DNA from: Brevundimonas poindexterae
GTDB taxonomy: Bacteria > Pseudomonadota > Alphaproteobacteria > Caulobacterales > Caulobacteraceae
Assembly: GCF_020524625.1 (NCBI RefSeq)
Contig: NZ_JAIVLL010000002.1
Location: 558,001 to 622,000, forward strand
Direction of reading: 5' to 3'
DNA length: 64,000 bases
Shown: one piece after another, positions 19,776 to 29,916 of the stretch
Layout of the letters: each line of letters opens with the position of its first letter
Numbering within the stretch: position 1 is the first letter of the stretch
Translations under genes and position numbers: made by a program
The notes under the pieces: model-generated
Told to the model about the DNA's origin: nothing
What the model saw: the letters and a program-made list of their open reading frames with translations, nothing else
Database searches by the model: none

Positions 19776-21857
19776 ATGGCCCAGACACATCCCTTCTTCA
19801 GCCCCGCGACCCACGGCTTTGTGCGCGTGGCGGCGGCCACCCCTGTCGTTCACCCGGCCGATCCGAAGGCCAATGCCGACGAGCACATCCGCCTGATCGA
19901 CCAGGCGGCCGAACAGGGCGTCGACCTGATCGTCTTTCCCGAGCTGAGCCTGAGCGGCTATGCGCTGGACGACCTGCTGATGCAGGAGGCGCTGCTGGAC
20001 GAGGTGGAACGGCAAGCCCTGCGGCTGGCCGAGGTGACCGAAGGTATGGCGATCACCGTGGTCGTCGGCGCCCCGATCCGTCACGCCGAGCGGCTCTACA
20101 ACTGTGCCGTGGTGATGGCCGAAGGGCGGGTGGTGGGCGTGGTGCCGAAGACCTATCTGCCCAACTATCGCGAATACTATGAGAAGCGCTGGTTCTCGCC
20201 GGCCTCGGATGATGTGTCCTGCGGCCTGCCCTTCATCCTCAACGACGAGGCGGTTCCCTTCGGGTCGGACCTGCTGTTCGAGGCCGACAATCGCCCGGGA
20301 TTCTGTTTCGGGGTCGAGATCTGCGAGGACTTCTGGGCGCCGCTGCCGCCGTCGACCCTTCAGGCCATGGCCGGGGCGCGCATCCTGTGCAACCTGTCGG
20401 CCTCCAACATCGTGATCGGCAAGGCAGACGAGCGCGCCCTGCTGTGCGCCAGCCAGTCGGCCCGCAGCCTGTCAGCCTATGTGTTCTCGGCCTCCGGCTG
20501 GGGCGAGTCGACCACCGACCTCGCCTGGGACGGCCAGAGCCTGATCCACGAACTGGGCGCGCAACTGGCCGAGGGCGAACGCTTTGCCCTGACGCCGCAC
20601 CTGACGATCGCCGACGTCGATGTGGCGCGCGTCGGCGACGACCGCCTCCGGAACGGCACCTTTGCCGACTGCGCGCGAGCCGAGGTGAGCCCCTCCGCTT
20701 TTGACACCGTTCTTTTTTCGACCCGCGAGGCATCGGGCGGCGTGGACCTGATCCGCCCCCTCGACCGCTTCCCGTTCGTGCCGGACGACCCGGCGCGGCT
20801 GGATCGCGACTGCTATGAGGCGTTCAACATCCAGGTCCAGGGCCTGATGAAGCGGATGACCGCGACCGGGTCGAAGACCGTGGTCATCGGCATCTCGGGC
20901 GGGCTGGATTCGACCCACGCCCTGCTGGTGGCCTGTCGCGCGTTTGACCGGTTGGAGCTGCCGCGCACCGGCATACGCGCCTGGACCCTGCCGGGCTTCG
21001 GGACGTCGGAGGGGACGAAGGCCAACGCCTGGGCCCTGATGAAGGCGCTGGGCGTGACGGCCGCCGAGCTGGATATCCGCCCGGCTGCGGAGCGGATGCT
21101 GGCCGACATCGGCCATCCGGCGGCGAACGGCGAACCGGTCCACGACATCACCTATGAGAATGTGCAGGCGGGCCTGAGGACCGACTATCTGTTCCGGCTG
21201 GCCAATCAGCACGACGGCTTTGTCATCGGCACGGGCGACCTGTCCGAGCTGGCGCTGGGCTGGGCCACCTATGGCGTGGGCGACCACATGAGCCACTATG
21301 GCGTCAACTCCGGCGTGGCCAAGACCCTGATCCGGCACCTGATCCGCTGGGTGGCCGACCGGGAGCTGGTCGGCGCCGAGGCCACCCCCGTGCTGAAGGC
21401 CATCCTCGACACCGAAATCTCGCCCGAACTGGTGCCGGCGAAGGACGGCCAGATCCAGTCGACCGAGGCGACCGTCGGCCCCTATGCGCTGAACGACTTC
21501 TTCCTGTTCCACTTCAGCCGCTATGGCATGGCGCCGTCCAAGGTCGCCTTCCTGGCCTGGCAGGCGTGGAAGGATGCCGGAAACGGGCACTGGCCCTCGG
21601 GGACGCCGGACACCGAAAAGGTCGAGTACGACCTGGAGACGATCATCTTCTGGCTGCACAAATTCCTGTTCCGCTTCTTCCAGACCAGCCAGTTCAAGCG
21701 CTCGGCCCTGCCGAACGGGCCCAAGGTGGTGACCGGCGGATCGCTGAGCCCGCGCGGCGACTGGCGCGCGCCGTCGGATGTGTCGGCCCGCGTGTGGCTG
21801 GACGAACTGGATGCCAATGTGCCGATCAAGGCGCCTTCAACGAAAGACCCGAAATGA
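19776..21857 (+). CDS. nadE: Glutamine-dependent NAD+ synthetase
   Basis: A cytoplasmic two-domain enzyme making NAD+ from deamido-NAD+, ATP and glutamine. The N-terminal nitrilase-like glutaminase domain (about 10-290) contains FPELSLSGYALDDL, VPKTYLPNYREYYEKRWF and FGVEICEDFW, giving the Glu, Lys and Cys triad. The C-terminal synthetase domain has the PP-loop VIGISGGLDSTHALLV and GTGDLSELALGW. The ATG at 19776 starts MAQTHPFFSP and gives 693 residues, the usual length near 680; the frame extends 33 codons further upstream without family similarity. It overlaps the next gene by ATGA. Confidence 0.95.
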   Translation: MAQTHPFFSPATHGFVRVAAATPVVHPADPKANADEHIRLIDQAAEQGVDLIVFPELSLSGYALDDLLMQEALLDEVERQALRLAEVTEGMAITVVVGAPIRHAERLYNCAVVMAEGRVVGVVPKTYLPNYREYYEKRWFSPASDDVSCGLPFILNDEAVPFGSDLLFEADNRPGFCFGVEICEDFWAPLPPSTLQAMAGARILCNLSASNIVIGKADERALLCASQSARSLSAYVFSASGWGESTTDLAWDGQSLIHELGAQLAEGERFALTPHLTIADVDVARVGDDRLRNGTFADCARAEVSPSAFDTVLFSTREASGGVDLIRPLDRFPFVPDDPARLDRDCYEAFNIQVQGLMKRMTATGSKTVVIGISGGLDSTHALLVACRAFDRLELPRTGIRAWTLPGFGTSEGTKANAWALMKALGVTAAELDIRPAAERMLADIGHPAANGEPVHDITYENVQAGLRTDYLFRLANQHDGFVIGTGDLSELALGWATYGVGDHMSHYGVNSGVAKTLIRHLIRWVADRELVGAEATPVLKAILDTEISPELVPAKDGQIQSTEATVGPYALNDFFLFHFSRYGMAPSKVAFLAWQAWKDAGNGHWPSGTPDTEKVEYDLETIIFWLHKFLFRFFQTSQFKRSALPNGPKVVTGGSLSPRGDWRAPSDVSARVWLDELDANVPIKAPSTKDPK

Positions 21858-22078
21858 GCGATACCCCGACCCGCGACGCCAATGGCAATGAACTGTCCGA
21901 CGGCGACAGCGTCACCCTGATCAAGGACCTGAAGGTCAAGGGCTCGGGCGGAGTCACGCTGAAGCGCGGCACCATGGTGCGCAAGATCCGCCTGACCGGC
22001 GACCCCGACGAGATCGAGGCCAATGTCGACAAGGTGAAGGGGCTGGTGCTGCGCACCGAGTTCGTCAAGAAGGCCTGA
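21854..22078 (+). CDS. PhnA-like protein (short form)
   Basis: A 74-residue protein matching the C-terminal domain of the PhnA family: DANGNELSDGDSVTLIKDLKVKGS, KRGTMVRKIRLTGD and GLVLRTEFVKK. The N-terminal zinc ribbon of full-length PhnA is absent. The family carries the name alkylphosphonate utilisation, but that link is historical and no phosphonate genes are near. The start overlaps the nadE stop (ATGA 21854-21857), so translation is probably coupled. Confidence 0.85.
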   Translation: MSDTPTRDANGNELSDGDSVTLIKDLKVKGSGGVTLKRGTMVRKIRLTGDPDEIEANVDKVKGLVLRTEFVKKA

Positions 22079-22089
22079 GCCCCCTTCGC

Positions 22090-22971
22090 TCAGGGCACGT
22101 CCGACAGGAATTCGAAGATGGCGGCCCGGGCGGCGGGTTCGTCCAGCATGGGCGCATGGCCGATGCCGGGCACCTCGACATAGTCCATCTTGGGCGCGCG
22201 TTTCCGCATCTTCGCGGCGATGTCGGCGCTGAGCAGGTCCGAGGTTTCACCCCGCACCAGCAGGGTCGGGCGCCCTTTGGCCAGTCGCCCGAACATGGGC
22301 CACAGATTGGGGACCAGCGCCTTGTCGCCCGCCTCGCGGATCGGCACCGAAATGTCCGGATCATAGTCGAGCACCGGCGTGCCCTCGGTGCCCTCGCGGA
22401 ACACGCGCCTGGCAAAGGCCGCCCAGTCGTCGGGGCCATAGTGGGGGAAGGCGACGCCATTGGTCTTTTCGACATAGGCGGCGGCGGCCTCCCAGGTCGG
22501 GGTGTCGACCGGCTGGCCGGTGTAGGCGGCGATGCGGGCCAGACCCGCCTTGTCCACCTCGGGCCCGATGTCGTTGAGGATGGCCGCCGCGATCACCCGC
22601 GACCGCAGGGCGGCAACCGCCATGGTGATCAGACCGCCCATGGAGGTCCCCAGAAACACGGCGCGCTCGATGCCCGTCTGGGCCAGCAGGGCCAGAACGT
22701 CTTTCGCATAGGTGGCGGGCTGATAGGTCATGGGATCGGGGGCCCGGTCCGACCGGCCACGCCCGCGCACATCGACCGCCAGGACGCGACGGCCGCTCTG
22801 GGCCAGCAGGGTGGCGATGCCGTGGAAGTCGGCCGAATTACGGGTCAGGCCATGGATGGCGATGACCGGCAGGCGCGCCTGACCGTCCGCCCCGGCGTAG
22901 TCGCGGGCATAGAGGTCAAGACCGTCCTCGGAGGTGAAGCGACGCTCGGCATAGGTCCGGGTCTCGGTCAT
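22090..22971 (-). CDS. Alpha/beta-fold hydrolase
   Basis: A 293-residue cytoplasmic hydrolase of the alpha/beta superfamily with IAIHGLTRNSADFHGIA (oxyanion region), LAVDVRGRGRSDRAPDP, the nucleophile elbow FLGTSMGGLITM, a late acid in LLVRGETSDLLSA and the terminal histidine in GIGHAPMLDEP. No signal peptide is visible. The substrate cannot be deduced. It stands convergent to the nadE-phnA pair and upstream of gmhB in opposite orientation to nadE. Confidence 0.88.
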   Translation of the reverse strand: MTETRTYAERRFTSEDGLDLYARDYAGADGQARLPVIAIHGLTRNSADFHGIATLLAQSGRRVLAVDVRGRGRSDRAPDPMTYQPATYAKDVLALLAQTGIERAVFLGTSMGGLITMAVAALRSRVIAAAILNDIGPEVDKAGLARIAAYTGQPVDTPTWEAAAAYVEKTNGVAFPHYGPDDWAAFARRVFREGTEGTPVLDYDPDISVPIREAGDKALVPNLWPMFGRLAKGRPTLLVRGETSDLLSADIAAKMRKRAPKMDYVEVPGIGHAPMLDEPAARAAIFEFLSDVP

Positions 22972-23027
22972 GGTCAGGGCTCCGACAGGCTGGGGCGGGG
23001 TATTTCACCCCATGTAGAATTTATGCC

Positions 23028-23555
23028 TCAGATCGCCAGCAGGTCGCGAACGAAATCGTCGAGATTTCCGCCGTCGAACAGGAAGCCCGGAATGCCGGCG
23101 CGGCGTGCGGCCTCCATGTCGCTGGGGCGGTCGCCGATCATGAAGGCGCGCTTCGGATCGATGCCGTGGTCGGCGATGGCGCGGTGGATCATGCCGGGGT
23201 TGGGCTTGCGGTCCGGATGGTCCGGGTGGCGCCAGGCCGGATCGACCGCCTCGGCGTGATACGGACAGGCATACACCGCCCCGATGCGGGCGCCCTTTGC
23301 CGCCAGCCGACGCACGATCAGATCGTTGAAGGCTTCCATCTGGCGGTGGGTGAACATGCCGCGCGCCACGCCCGACTGGTTGGTCACGATCACCACCAGA
23401 TAGCCCAGGGTGTTCAGCCGACGGACGGCCTCGGCCGCGCCGGGCACAAAGGCCAGCTGCTCCTCGCGGTGGGGGTAGCCGACGTCGTCGATGAGAACCC
23501 CGTCCCGATCCAGAAATACGGCCGCTAGGCCGGCGGACGCCGGTGTTGAAGTCAC
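23028..23555 (-). CDS. gmhB: D-glycero-D-manno-heptose 1,7-bisphosphate 7-phosphatase (HAD family)
   Basis: HAD phosphatase, 175 residues from the chosen start. Motif I is AVFLDRDGVLIDDVGYPH, motif II IVTNQSGVARGMFTHRQME, a zinc-loop-like region CPYHAEAVDPAWRHPDHPDRKPNPGM, and motif III GDRPSDMEAARRAG. These match GmhB, which dephosphorylates heptose bisphosphate in LPS core heptose synthesis. The frame is open to 23717, but GGGAGAAGGC sits five bases before a GTG at 23555 just ahead of the conserved core, so that GTG is preferred; an ATG at 23630 is the alternative. A related histidinol-phosphate phosphatase role is possible. Confidence 0.82.
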   Translation of the reverse strand: MTSTPASAGLAAVFLDRDGVLIDDVGYPHREEQLAFVPGAAEAVRRLNTLGYLVVIVTNQSGVARGMFTHRQMEAFNDLIVRRLAAKGARIGAVYACPYHAEAVDPAWRHPDHPDRKPNPGMIHRAIADHGIDPKRAFMIGDRPSDMEAARRAGIPGFLFDGGNLDDFVRDLLAI

Positions 23556-23743
23556 GCCTTCTCCCGTGGGTGGCTGTCGATCTGGCCCATCCGGGGGACA
23601 GGCATTGAGGTCGCCCTGATTAGGGCGCATCGTAAAAAGCCGCAACGTGAAGTGACCGTTTCCCGTTTGGTCAGTGAGGCGCGCGCTTGCTATGGCGCGC
23701 CACCGGACGCGGGGCACCCCGCCGCACAGGAAGACAGACGTTC

Positions 23744-24916
23744 ATGAGCATCGCCTTCATCGACCTTCAGGCCCAACGCCGTCGCCTCGGCGGCAAGATC
23801 GAGGCCGCCGTGATGGCCGCCGTGGAAAGCGGCGCCTGGGTCATGGGCCCGCCGGTCCGCCAGTTCGAGGAAGACCTGGCCGCCTTTGGTCAGGCCAAAC
23901 ATGCGCTGGGCTGCGCCAACGGCACCGACGCCCTGATCCTGCCGTTGATGGCCTGGGGCCTGCGCACCGGCGACGCGGTGTTCGTGCCCAGCTTTACCTT
24001 CACAGCCACCGCCGAGGTGGTGCCGTGGCTGGGCTGCACGCCGATCTTCGTCGATGTCGATCCGAAGACCTACAATATGGACCCGCAGAAGCTGGAGGCC
24101 GCCATCGAGGCGGTGAAGGCCGAGGGCAAACTGAAACCGCGAGTGGTCATCGCCGTCGACCTGTTCGGCCAGCCCGCCGACTATCCGGCGATCCGGGCCC
24201 TGTGCGACCGCCATGACATGAAGCTGATCTCGGATTCGGCGCAGGGCTTTGGCTGTACGCTGCACACGGCCCATCCGCTGAAGTGGGCCGATGTCACGAC
24301 CACCAGCTTTTTCCCGGCCAAGCCGCTGGGCTGCTACGGCGACGGCGGAGCGGTACTGACCGACGACGCAGATCTGGCCGAGGAAATGGATTCGCTGCGG
24401 GTGCACGGCAAGGTCGTGGCCAAGGACATGCAGGGCCGGACCTTCGACCACGATCCCAAATATCTGGCCATGCGGATCGGCATGAATTCGCGTCTTGATA
24501 CGATTCAGGCCGCCATCCTGATCGAGAAGCTGAAGGTCTTCCCCGAGGAGATCGAATGGCGGAACCGCATCGCGGCCCGCTACAACGAGCACCTCGCCCC
24601 CCATGTCGCGGCCGTGCCGCACGTCATTGAGGGCGGCGTTTCCGTGTGGGCCCAGTACACGATCGAGCACGACGACCGTGAAGGCCTGATCGCCCATCTG
24701 AAGGGTGAGGGCGTGCCGACCGCCGTCTATTATCCGGTGCCGATGCATATGCAGCCGGCCTATGCCCGCTTCCCGCAAGGAGCCGGGGGCCTGCCGGTGA
24801 CCGAGCGGCTGAAGGACCGGGTGCTGAGCCTGCCCATGCATTCGGATCTGGACGAGGCCACCCAGGACCGCATCCTCGCCGCCGTCGCCAGCTACGTCGC
24901 CAGCTACAAGGGATAA
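23744..24916 (+). CDS. DegT/DnrJ/EryC1 sugar aminotransferase, probable GnnB
   Basis: A 390-residue PLP enzyme of the sugar aminotransferase family. It has GCANGTDALILPL, FVPSFTFTATAEVV, SDSAQGFG with D164 and FFPAKPLGCYGDGGA with the Schiff-base lysine K193. The closest recalled pattern is the set making 3-amino sugars on UDP-GlcNAc (GnnB, WbpE). The downstream oxidoreductase, five bases away, would make the 3-keto substrate. Brevundimonas and Caulobacter lipid A is known to contain 2,3-diamino-2,3-dideoxyglucose, so a GnnB role is the favoured inference; an O-antigen role is the alternative. The ATG at 23744 begins MSIAFIDLQAQ; the upstream extension is not conserved-looking. Confidence 0.85.
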   Translation: MSIAFIDLQAQRRRLGGKIEAAVMAAVESGAWVMGPPVRQFEEDLAAFGQAKHALGCANGTDALILPLMAWGLRTGDAVFVPSFTFTATAEVVPWLGCTPIFVDVDPKTYNMDPQKLEAAIEAVKAEGKLKPRVVIAVDLFGQPADYPAIRALCDRHDMKLISDSAQGFGCTLHTAHPLKWADVTTTSFFPAKPLGCYGDGGAVLTDDADLAEEMDSLRVHGKVVAKDMQGRTFDHDPKYLAMRIGMNSRLDTIQAAILIEKLKVFPEEIEWRNRIAARYNEHLAPHVAAVPHVIEGGVSVWAQYTIEHDDREGLIAHLKGEGVPTAVYYPVPMHMQPAYARFPQGAGGLPVTERLKDRVLSLPMHSDLDEATQDRILAAVASYVASYKG

Positions 24917-24921
24917 GCCTG

Positions 24922-25842
24922 ATGCAAGTTCTGAAGATCGGCGTGGCCGGGGCGGGCGTCATGGGCCGCAACCACGCCCGGGTGCTGACCGACATCCGTG
25001 ATGTGGAACTGAGCCATGTGTTCGACCCCGATGCGGTGGTCGCCCAGGGCGTGGCCGAGGCCTATGGCGCCTCGTCCGTGACCAGCGCTGAAGCCTTTGC
25101 CGGGGCAGGTCTGGACGCCGCCGTGATCGCCACCCCCAACCGCACCCATGCCGACCTGGGCGTGGCCCTGCTGGAGCGCGGCGTCCATGTGCTGGTCGAA
25201 AAGCCGATCGCGGCGACCGTCGAGGACGCCCAGCGCCTGATCGATGCGGCAAAGGCCAATGACCGGGTACTGATGGTCGGTCAGGTCGAGCGCTTCAATC
25301 CGGCGGTCGAGGCGGTCAAGCGCGCGATCAAGGACGAGGACGTCATCTCGATCCAGATTACCCGGGTCGGCCCCTTCCCGCCCCGCATGGGCGAGGTCGG
25401 GGTGGTGATCGACCTGGCGGTGCACGACATCGACATCATCCGCCATCTGACGGATTCCGAAATCGTCGAGGTCCAGCCGCAACTGGCCCGCACCAAGGCC
25501 GAGCGCGAGGATACGGCCCTCCTGCAGTTCCGGCTGGCCAACGGCACCATCGCCCACATCACCACTAACTGGGTGACGCCCTACAAGACCCGCACCCTGC
25601 AGGTCGCGACCAAGGCCAAATTCGTGGTGGCCGACCTGATGACGCGTCAGGTCACCGAATATTTCGGCCAGCAGCCCGACGGCAGCTATTCGACGCGCGG
25701 CGTGCACAGCTGGCCCAATGAGCCGCTCAAGAAGGAGCTGGAGGCCTTCGTCCACGCCATCCGCACCGGCGAGACCCCGGCGGTCACAGGCGAGGACGGC
25801 CTGCGCAACCTTGAGGTCGCCCTGAGGTGCCTGGGGGAATAG
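24922..25842 (+). CDS. Gfo/Idh/MocA oxidoreductase, probable UDP-GlcNAc 3-dehydrogenase GnnA
   Basis: A 306-residue NAD(P)-dependent oxidoreductase. The N-terminal Rossmann fold has KIGVAGAGVMGRNHARVL, then IATPNRTHADLGVALLERGVHVLVEKPIA with the EKP lysine, GQVERFNPAVEA, and IDLAVHDIDIIRHL with the catalytic histidine region. Proteins of this type (GnnA, WlbA) oxidise C3 of UDP-GlcNAc or its uronate. Together with the adjacent aminotransferase this gives UDP-GlcNAc3N. Operon with the preceding gene, five-base gap. Confidence 0.85.
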   Translation: MQVLKIGVAGAGVMGRNHARVLTDIRDVELSHVFDPDAVVAQGVAEAYGASSVTSAEAFAGAGLDAAVIATPNRTHADLGVALLERGVHVLVEKPIAATVEDAQRLIDAAKANDRVLMVGQVERFNPAVEAVKRAIKDEDVISIQITRVGPFPPRMGEVGVVIDLAVHDIDIIRHLTDSEIVEVQPQLARTKAEREDTALLQFRLANGTIAHITTNWVTPYKTRTLQVATKAKFVVADLMTRQVTEYFGQQPDGSYSTRGVHSWPNEPLKKELEAFVHAIRTGETPAVTGEDGLRNLEVALRCLGE

Positions 25843-25893
25843 CGGCGTTCTGCCGTCTGGTGCCACAGCCTGATTGCGCCCAATAATTGCGCG

Positions 25894-26340
25894 ATGAAAC
25901 GTTCTGCATTCAGAACCATCATGATCTTCCTGATCGTGGGCGCCCCGACCGGCGGGATGGCGCTCGGACTTGCGGTCTTTGGCGAGCGCGCGCTGGCAGG
26001 GGGAGGCAGCGAGGCCGGTGAGTTGGCGTGGGGCCTGCTCATGTCAGGGCTCGCCGGATATGTTTACGGCTCAATTCCCGCAACGATCACGGGGCTGGTC
26101 GCGGCCCACTATTCCGACCGTATCCGGCGTACACCTTCATGGCTGGGAATGGCCACCGGTGTGGGAGCGGCGGTAACCGGTCTCCTGAGCCTCATTGGAG
26201 GCCCGGGTCTTCCCGTGTTGCTGAGCCCCTTGGGCGCCCTTGCCGCCTTCGTGAGCGCACTGGTGGCGCTCAGGGTTCGCCCTCTGGGCGGCGGCGTCCG
26301 AGCGGGTGCGGGAGAGGTCACCCCCGGAACGGCCGGCTGA
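25894..26340 (+). CDS. Small polytopic membrane protein of unknown function
   Basis: A 148-residue protein with about four hydrophobic segments: residues about 8-30 (IMIFLIVGAPTGGMALGLAVFG), 43-68, 82-102 and 103-125, followed by a polar C-terminus rich in glycine and arginine. No domain was recognised. Its 3' end overlaps the convergent 3-methyladenine glycosylase gene by 23 bases. GTTCTGCATTCAGAAC at 25901-25916, early in the frame, is a perfect short palindrome, probably incidental. Confidence 0.6.
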   Translation: MKRSAFRTIMIFLIVGAPTGGMALGLAVFGERALAGGGSEAGELAWGLLMSGLAGYVYGSIPATITGLVAAHYSDRIRRTPSWLGMATGVGAAVTGLLSLIGGPGLPVLLSPLGALAAFVSALVALRVRPLGGGVRAGAGEVTPGTAG

Positions 26341-26902
26341 GAAACGGGGAGCCCTTGAGGCCGAAGCGCCACGGCGTGTCCACGCCCTTGGTAATGCCGA
26401 TGCGGGGCCCGATGGCGAGGCTCGCGGGGGGCTGGCCTGGCTCAAGCACGAAGGGCGGGGCATCCAGCGGGGCGTGGTCCAGCGCCTTGTCGATCGCCAG
26501 CGCCTGACACAGTTTCCCGGGTCCGGAGCACAGGTTGCGCGGGTCGTCTGTGCCGCGCCGGGTGGTCATGACGTCCAGCCCGTCGGTCGGCTCCAGCGCC
26601 CGGATCAGGACGGCGCTGCCCGGCCTTGTCCGGTCACAGACAATGTTGAAACACCAGTGGGCGCCGTAGATCCGGTAGACATAGGCCCGGCCGACGGGGC
26701 CGAACATGGCAGCATTCCGGGGCCGGGGGCCGCCAAAGCTGTGCGACGCGGGATCGGCCGGATCGTAGGCCTCGGTCTCGACGATGGTGCCGCCGACACC
26801 GTCGACCAATAGCCGCGCGCCGATCAGGTCACGGGCGACCGTGACGGCATCGCGCGCCAGCCAGTCGGTCAGGCTCAAGCGACGACCTGCATCCCCAGCC
26901 AT
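26318..26902 (-). CDS. DNA-3-methyladenine glycosylase (AAG/MPG family)
   Basis: A 194-residue monofunctional base-excision glycosylase removing alkylated purines. It has VARDLIGARLLVDG, IVETEAYDPADPASHSFGG with the catalytic glutamate, RNAAMFGPVGRAYVYRIYGAHWCFNIVC, and VLIRALEP. Length is normal for bacterial MPG. The ATG at 26902 makes a 28-base overlap with the upstream MaoC gene; a TTG at 26878 sits in a TTGA overlap with that gene's stop and is an equally good start. It is the last gene of a three-gene operon with two metabolic enzymes. Confidence 0.92.
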   Translation of the reverse strand: MAGDAGRRLSLTDWLARDAVTVARDLIGARLLVDGVGGTIVETEAYDPADPASHSFGGPRPRNAAMFGPVGRAYVYRIYGAHWCFNIVCDRTRPGSAVLIRALEPTDGLDVMTTRRGTDDPRNLCSGPGKLCQALAIDKALDHAPLDAPPFVLEPGQPPASLAIGPRIGITKGVDTPWRFGLKGSPFLSRPFRG

Positions 26903-27327
26903 TCGGCGATGAGGGCCGGTTTGTCGCCGCCCTCGATCTCGACGGTCAGTTCGTGCTTCAGAAGCCAGCGGCCGCCGCCCTTGTCCTCGGCCGACAGCAG
27001 TTTGAACCGGCCGCGCACCTTCGACCCGGCGGGCACGGGGGCGAGGAAGCGCAGCTTGTCGAAGCCATAGTTGACGCCCATCACCACGCCTTCCAGTGGC
27101 TTGACCGCATCATAGGACATGGCCGAGGCGAGGCTGAGGGTCAGGAAGCCGTGGGCAATGGTGCCGCCGAACGGGGTGGCCTTGGCCGCTTCCGGGTCGA
27201 CGTGGATGAACTGTTCGTCCTCGGTGATCTTCGCAAAGGCGTCGATGCGGGCCTGATCGACCTTGATCCAGCGGGAGACCCCCACTTCGGTGCCGATCAG
27301 GGATTGCAGGTCACTCGGCTTGGTCAT
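26875..27327 (-). CDS. MaoC-like (R)-hydratase / dehydratase
   Basis: A 150-residue single hot-dog domain protein. DEQFIHVDPEAAKATPFGGTIAHGFLTLSL is the hydratase-2 motif region with the catalytic Asp and His in the QFIHVD neighbourhood. It resembles NodN and MaoC-type enoyl-CoA hydratases, which add water to trans-2-enoyl-CoA with R stereochemistry; the actual substrate is unknown. It lies between the dehydratase gene (ATGA overlap at 27324-27327) and the DNA glycosylase. Confidence 0.88.
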   Translation of the reverse strand: MTKPSDLQSLIGTEVGVSRWIKVDQARIDAFAKITEDEQFIHVDPEAAKATPFGGTIAHGFLTLSLASAMSYDAVKPLEGVVMGVNYGFDKLRFLAPVPAGSKVRGRFKLLSAEDKGGGRWLLKHELTVEIEGGDKPALIAEWLGMQVVA

Positions 27328-28316
27328 GCGGGGGCTCCGGGCGTGAAACGATCCTCGATGATGGCGGCAAACAGGGCGGGGTCAATGTTTCCGCCTGAGA
27401 GAACGATGGCCGTGGTGCGGCCCGCCGCCTCGACCTTGCCCGCCAGAAGCGCCGCCAGCGACACCGCCCCGCCCGGCTCGACCGCCAGTTTCAGCGTGCG
27501 GAAGGCATACCGCACTGCCTCGGCTACCTCTTCATCGGTGACGGTGAGGGCGGCGGCGAGTCGCTGGTTGATGGGGAAGGTCAGCTCACCGGGCCGGTCG
27601 CTCATCAACGCATCGCAGATCGAGGGCGCGGCCCCCGGCGGGAAGGTCACGCGCTCGCCGGCCTCGAGGGAGCGGCGCGTGTCGTCATAGGCGGCGGGCT
27701 CGACCGCCAGCACCCGGGTGTCCGGCGAGCGCGCGGCAAAGGCCAGATTGATCCCGGCGATCAGCCCCCCGCCCGAGGCCCCGCACAGCAGCTGGTCGAT
27801 GGGCGCATTGGCCTGTTCGAGGATTTCCAGCCCGGTCGTGCCCTGCCCCTCGATGATGAAGGGGTCGTCGAAGGGACGGACCAGCACACTGCCGCGCGTG
27901 CGGGCGATCTCTTCGCCGATGGCCTCGCGCGATTCGGTCCAGCGATCGTACGATCGGACCTCGCCGCCGAAGGCGATCACGCCCTCGACCTTCACCCGGG
28001 GGCTGTCGGCGGGCATGACGATGACGGCCGGGGTGCCCATCCGGCGCGCGGCGGCGGCCACGGCCTGGGCATGGTTGCCGGAGGAATAGGCGACCACGCC
28101 GCGGGCCTTTTCTTCCTCGGTCAGGCGACTGATCCGATTCCAGGCCCCGCGGAATTTGAAGGCTCCCGCGACCTGCAAGGTTTCGGCCTTGATCAGCACC
28201 CGGCCACCCAGGCGATCATTCAGCGCCGGGCTTTCGATCAGGGGGGTGCGCACGGCGGCGCCGGCGATCTGGCGGGCGGCGTCGAGGACACCGGAAAAGG
28301 AGGCTGTGTGGGTCAT
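27324..28316 (-). CDS. Threonine/serine dehydratase family PLP enzyme
   Basis: A 330-residue fold-type II PLP protein. AGAFKFRGAWNRIS holds the Schiff-base lysine, YSSGNHAQAVAAAARRMG is the phosphate and substrate loop, and GASGGGLIAGINLAF binds the PLP phosphate. Likely reactions are deamination of threonine or serine to oxoacids; the lack of an ACT domain indicates the catabolic or racemase-like subgroup. The ATG at 28316 (MTHTASFSG) is chosen over a longer frame. It heads the operon with the MaoC protein and the glycosylase and is divergent from glpK. Confidence 0.9.
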   Translation of the reverse strand: MTHTASFSGVLDAARQIAGAAVRTPLIESPALNDRLGGRVLIKAETLQVAGAFKFRGAWNRISRLTEEEKARGVVAYSSGNHAQAVAAAARRMGTPAVIVMPADSPRVKVEGVIAFGGEVRSYDRWTESREAIGEEIARTRGSVLVRPFDDPFIIEGQGTTGLEILEQANAPIDQLLCGASGGGLIAGINLAFAARSPDTRVLAVEPAAYDDTRRSLEAGERVTFPPGAAPSICDALMSDRPGELTFPINQRLAAALTVTDEEVAEAVRYAFRTLKLAVEPGGAVSLAALLAGKVEAAGRTTAIVLSGGNIDPALFAAIIEDRFTPGAPA

Positions 28317-28398
28317 GGCCGCATCTAGCGCGGCTTGCGGGCGCGTGGCGAGGGGCATCCCGCTTGCCTCGCCCGGCGTCCGTCGTCACTAATCCCCC

Positions 28399-29912
<1,514 letters not shown>

Positions 29913-29916
<4 letters not shown>

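Noticed and set aside
25901..25916. GTTCTGCATTCAGAAC as a second LexA box
   Set aside because: It is an inverted GTTC...GAAC arrangement, not the direct GTTC-N7-GTTC of alphaproteobacterial LexA, and it lies inside a coding frame.
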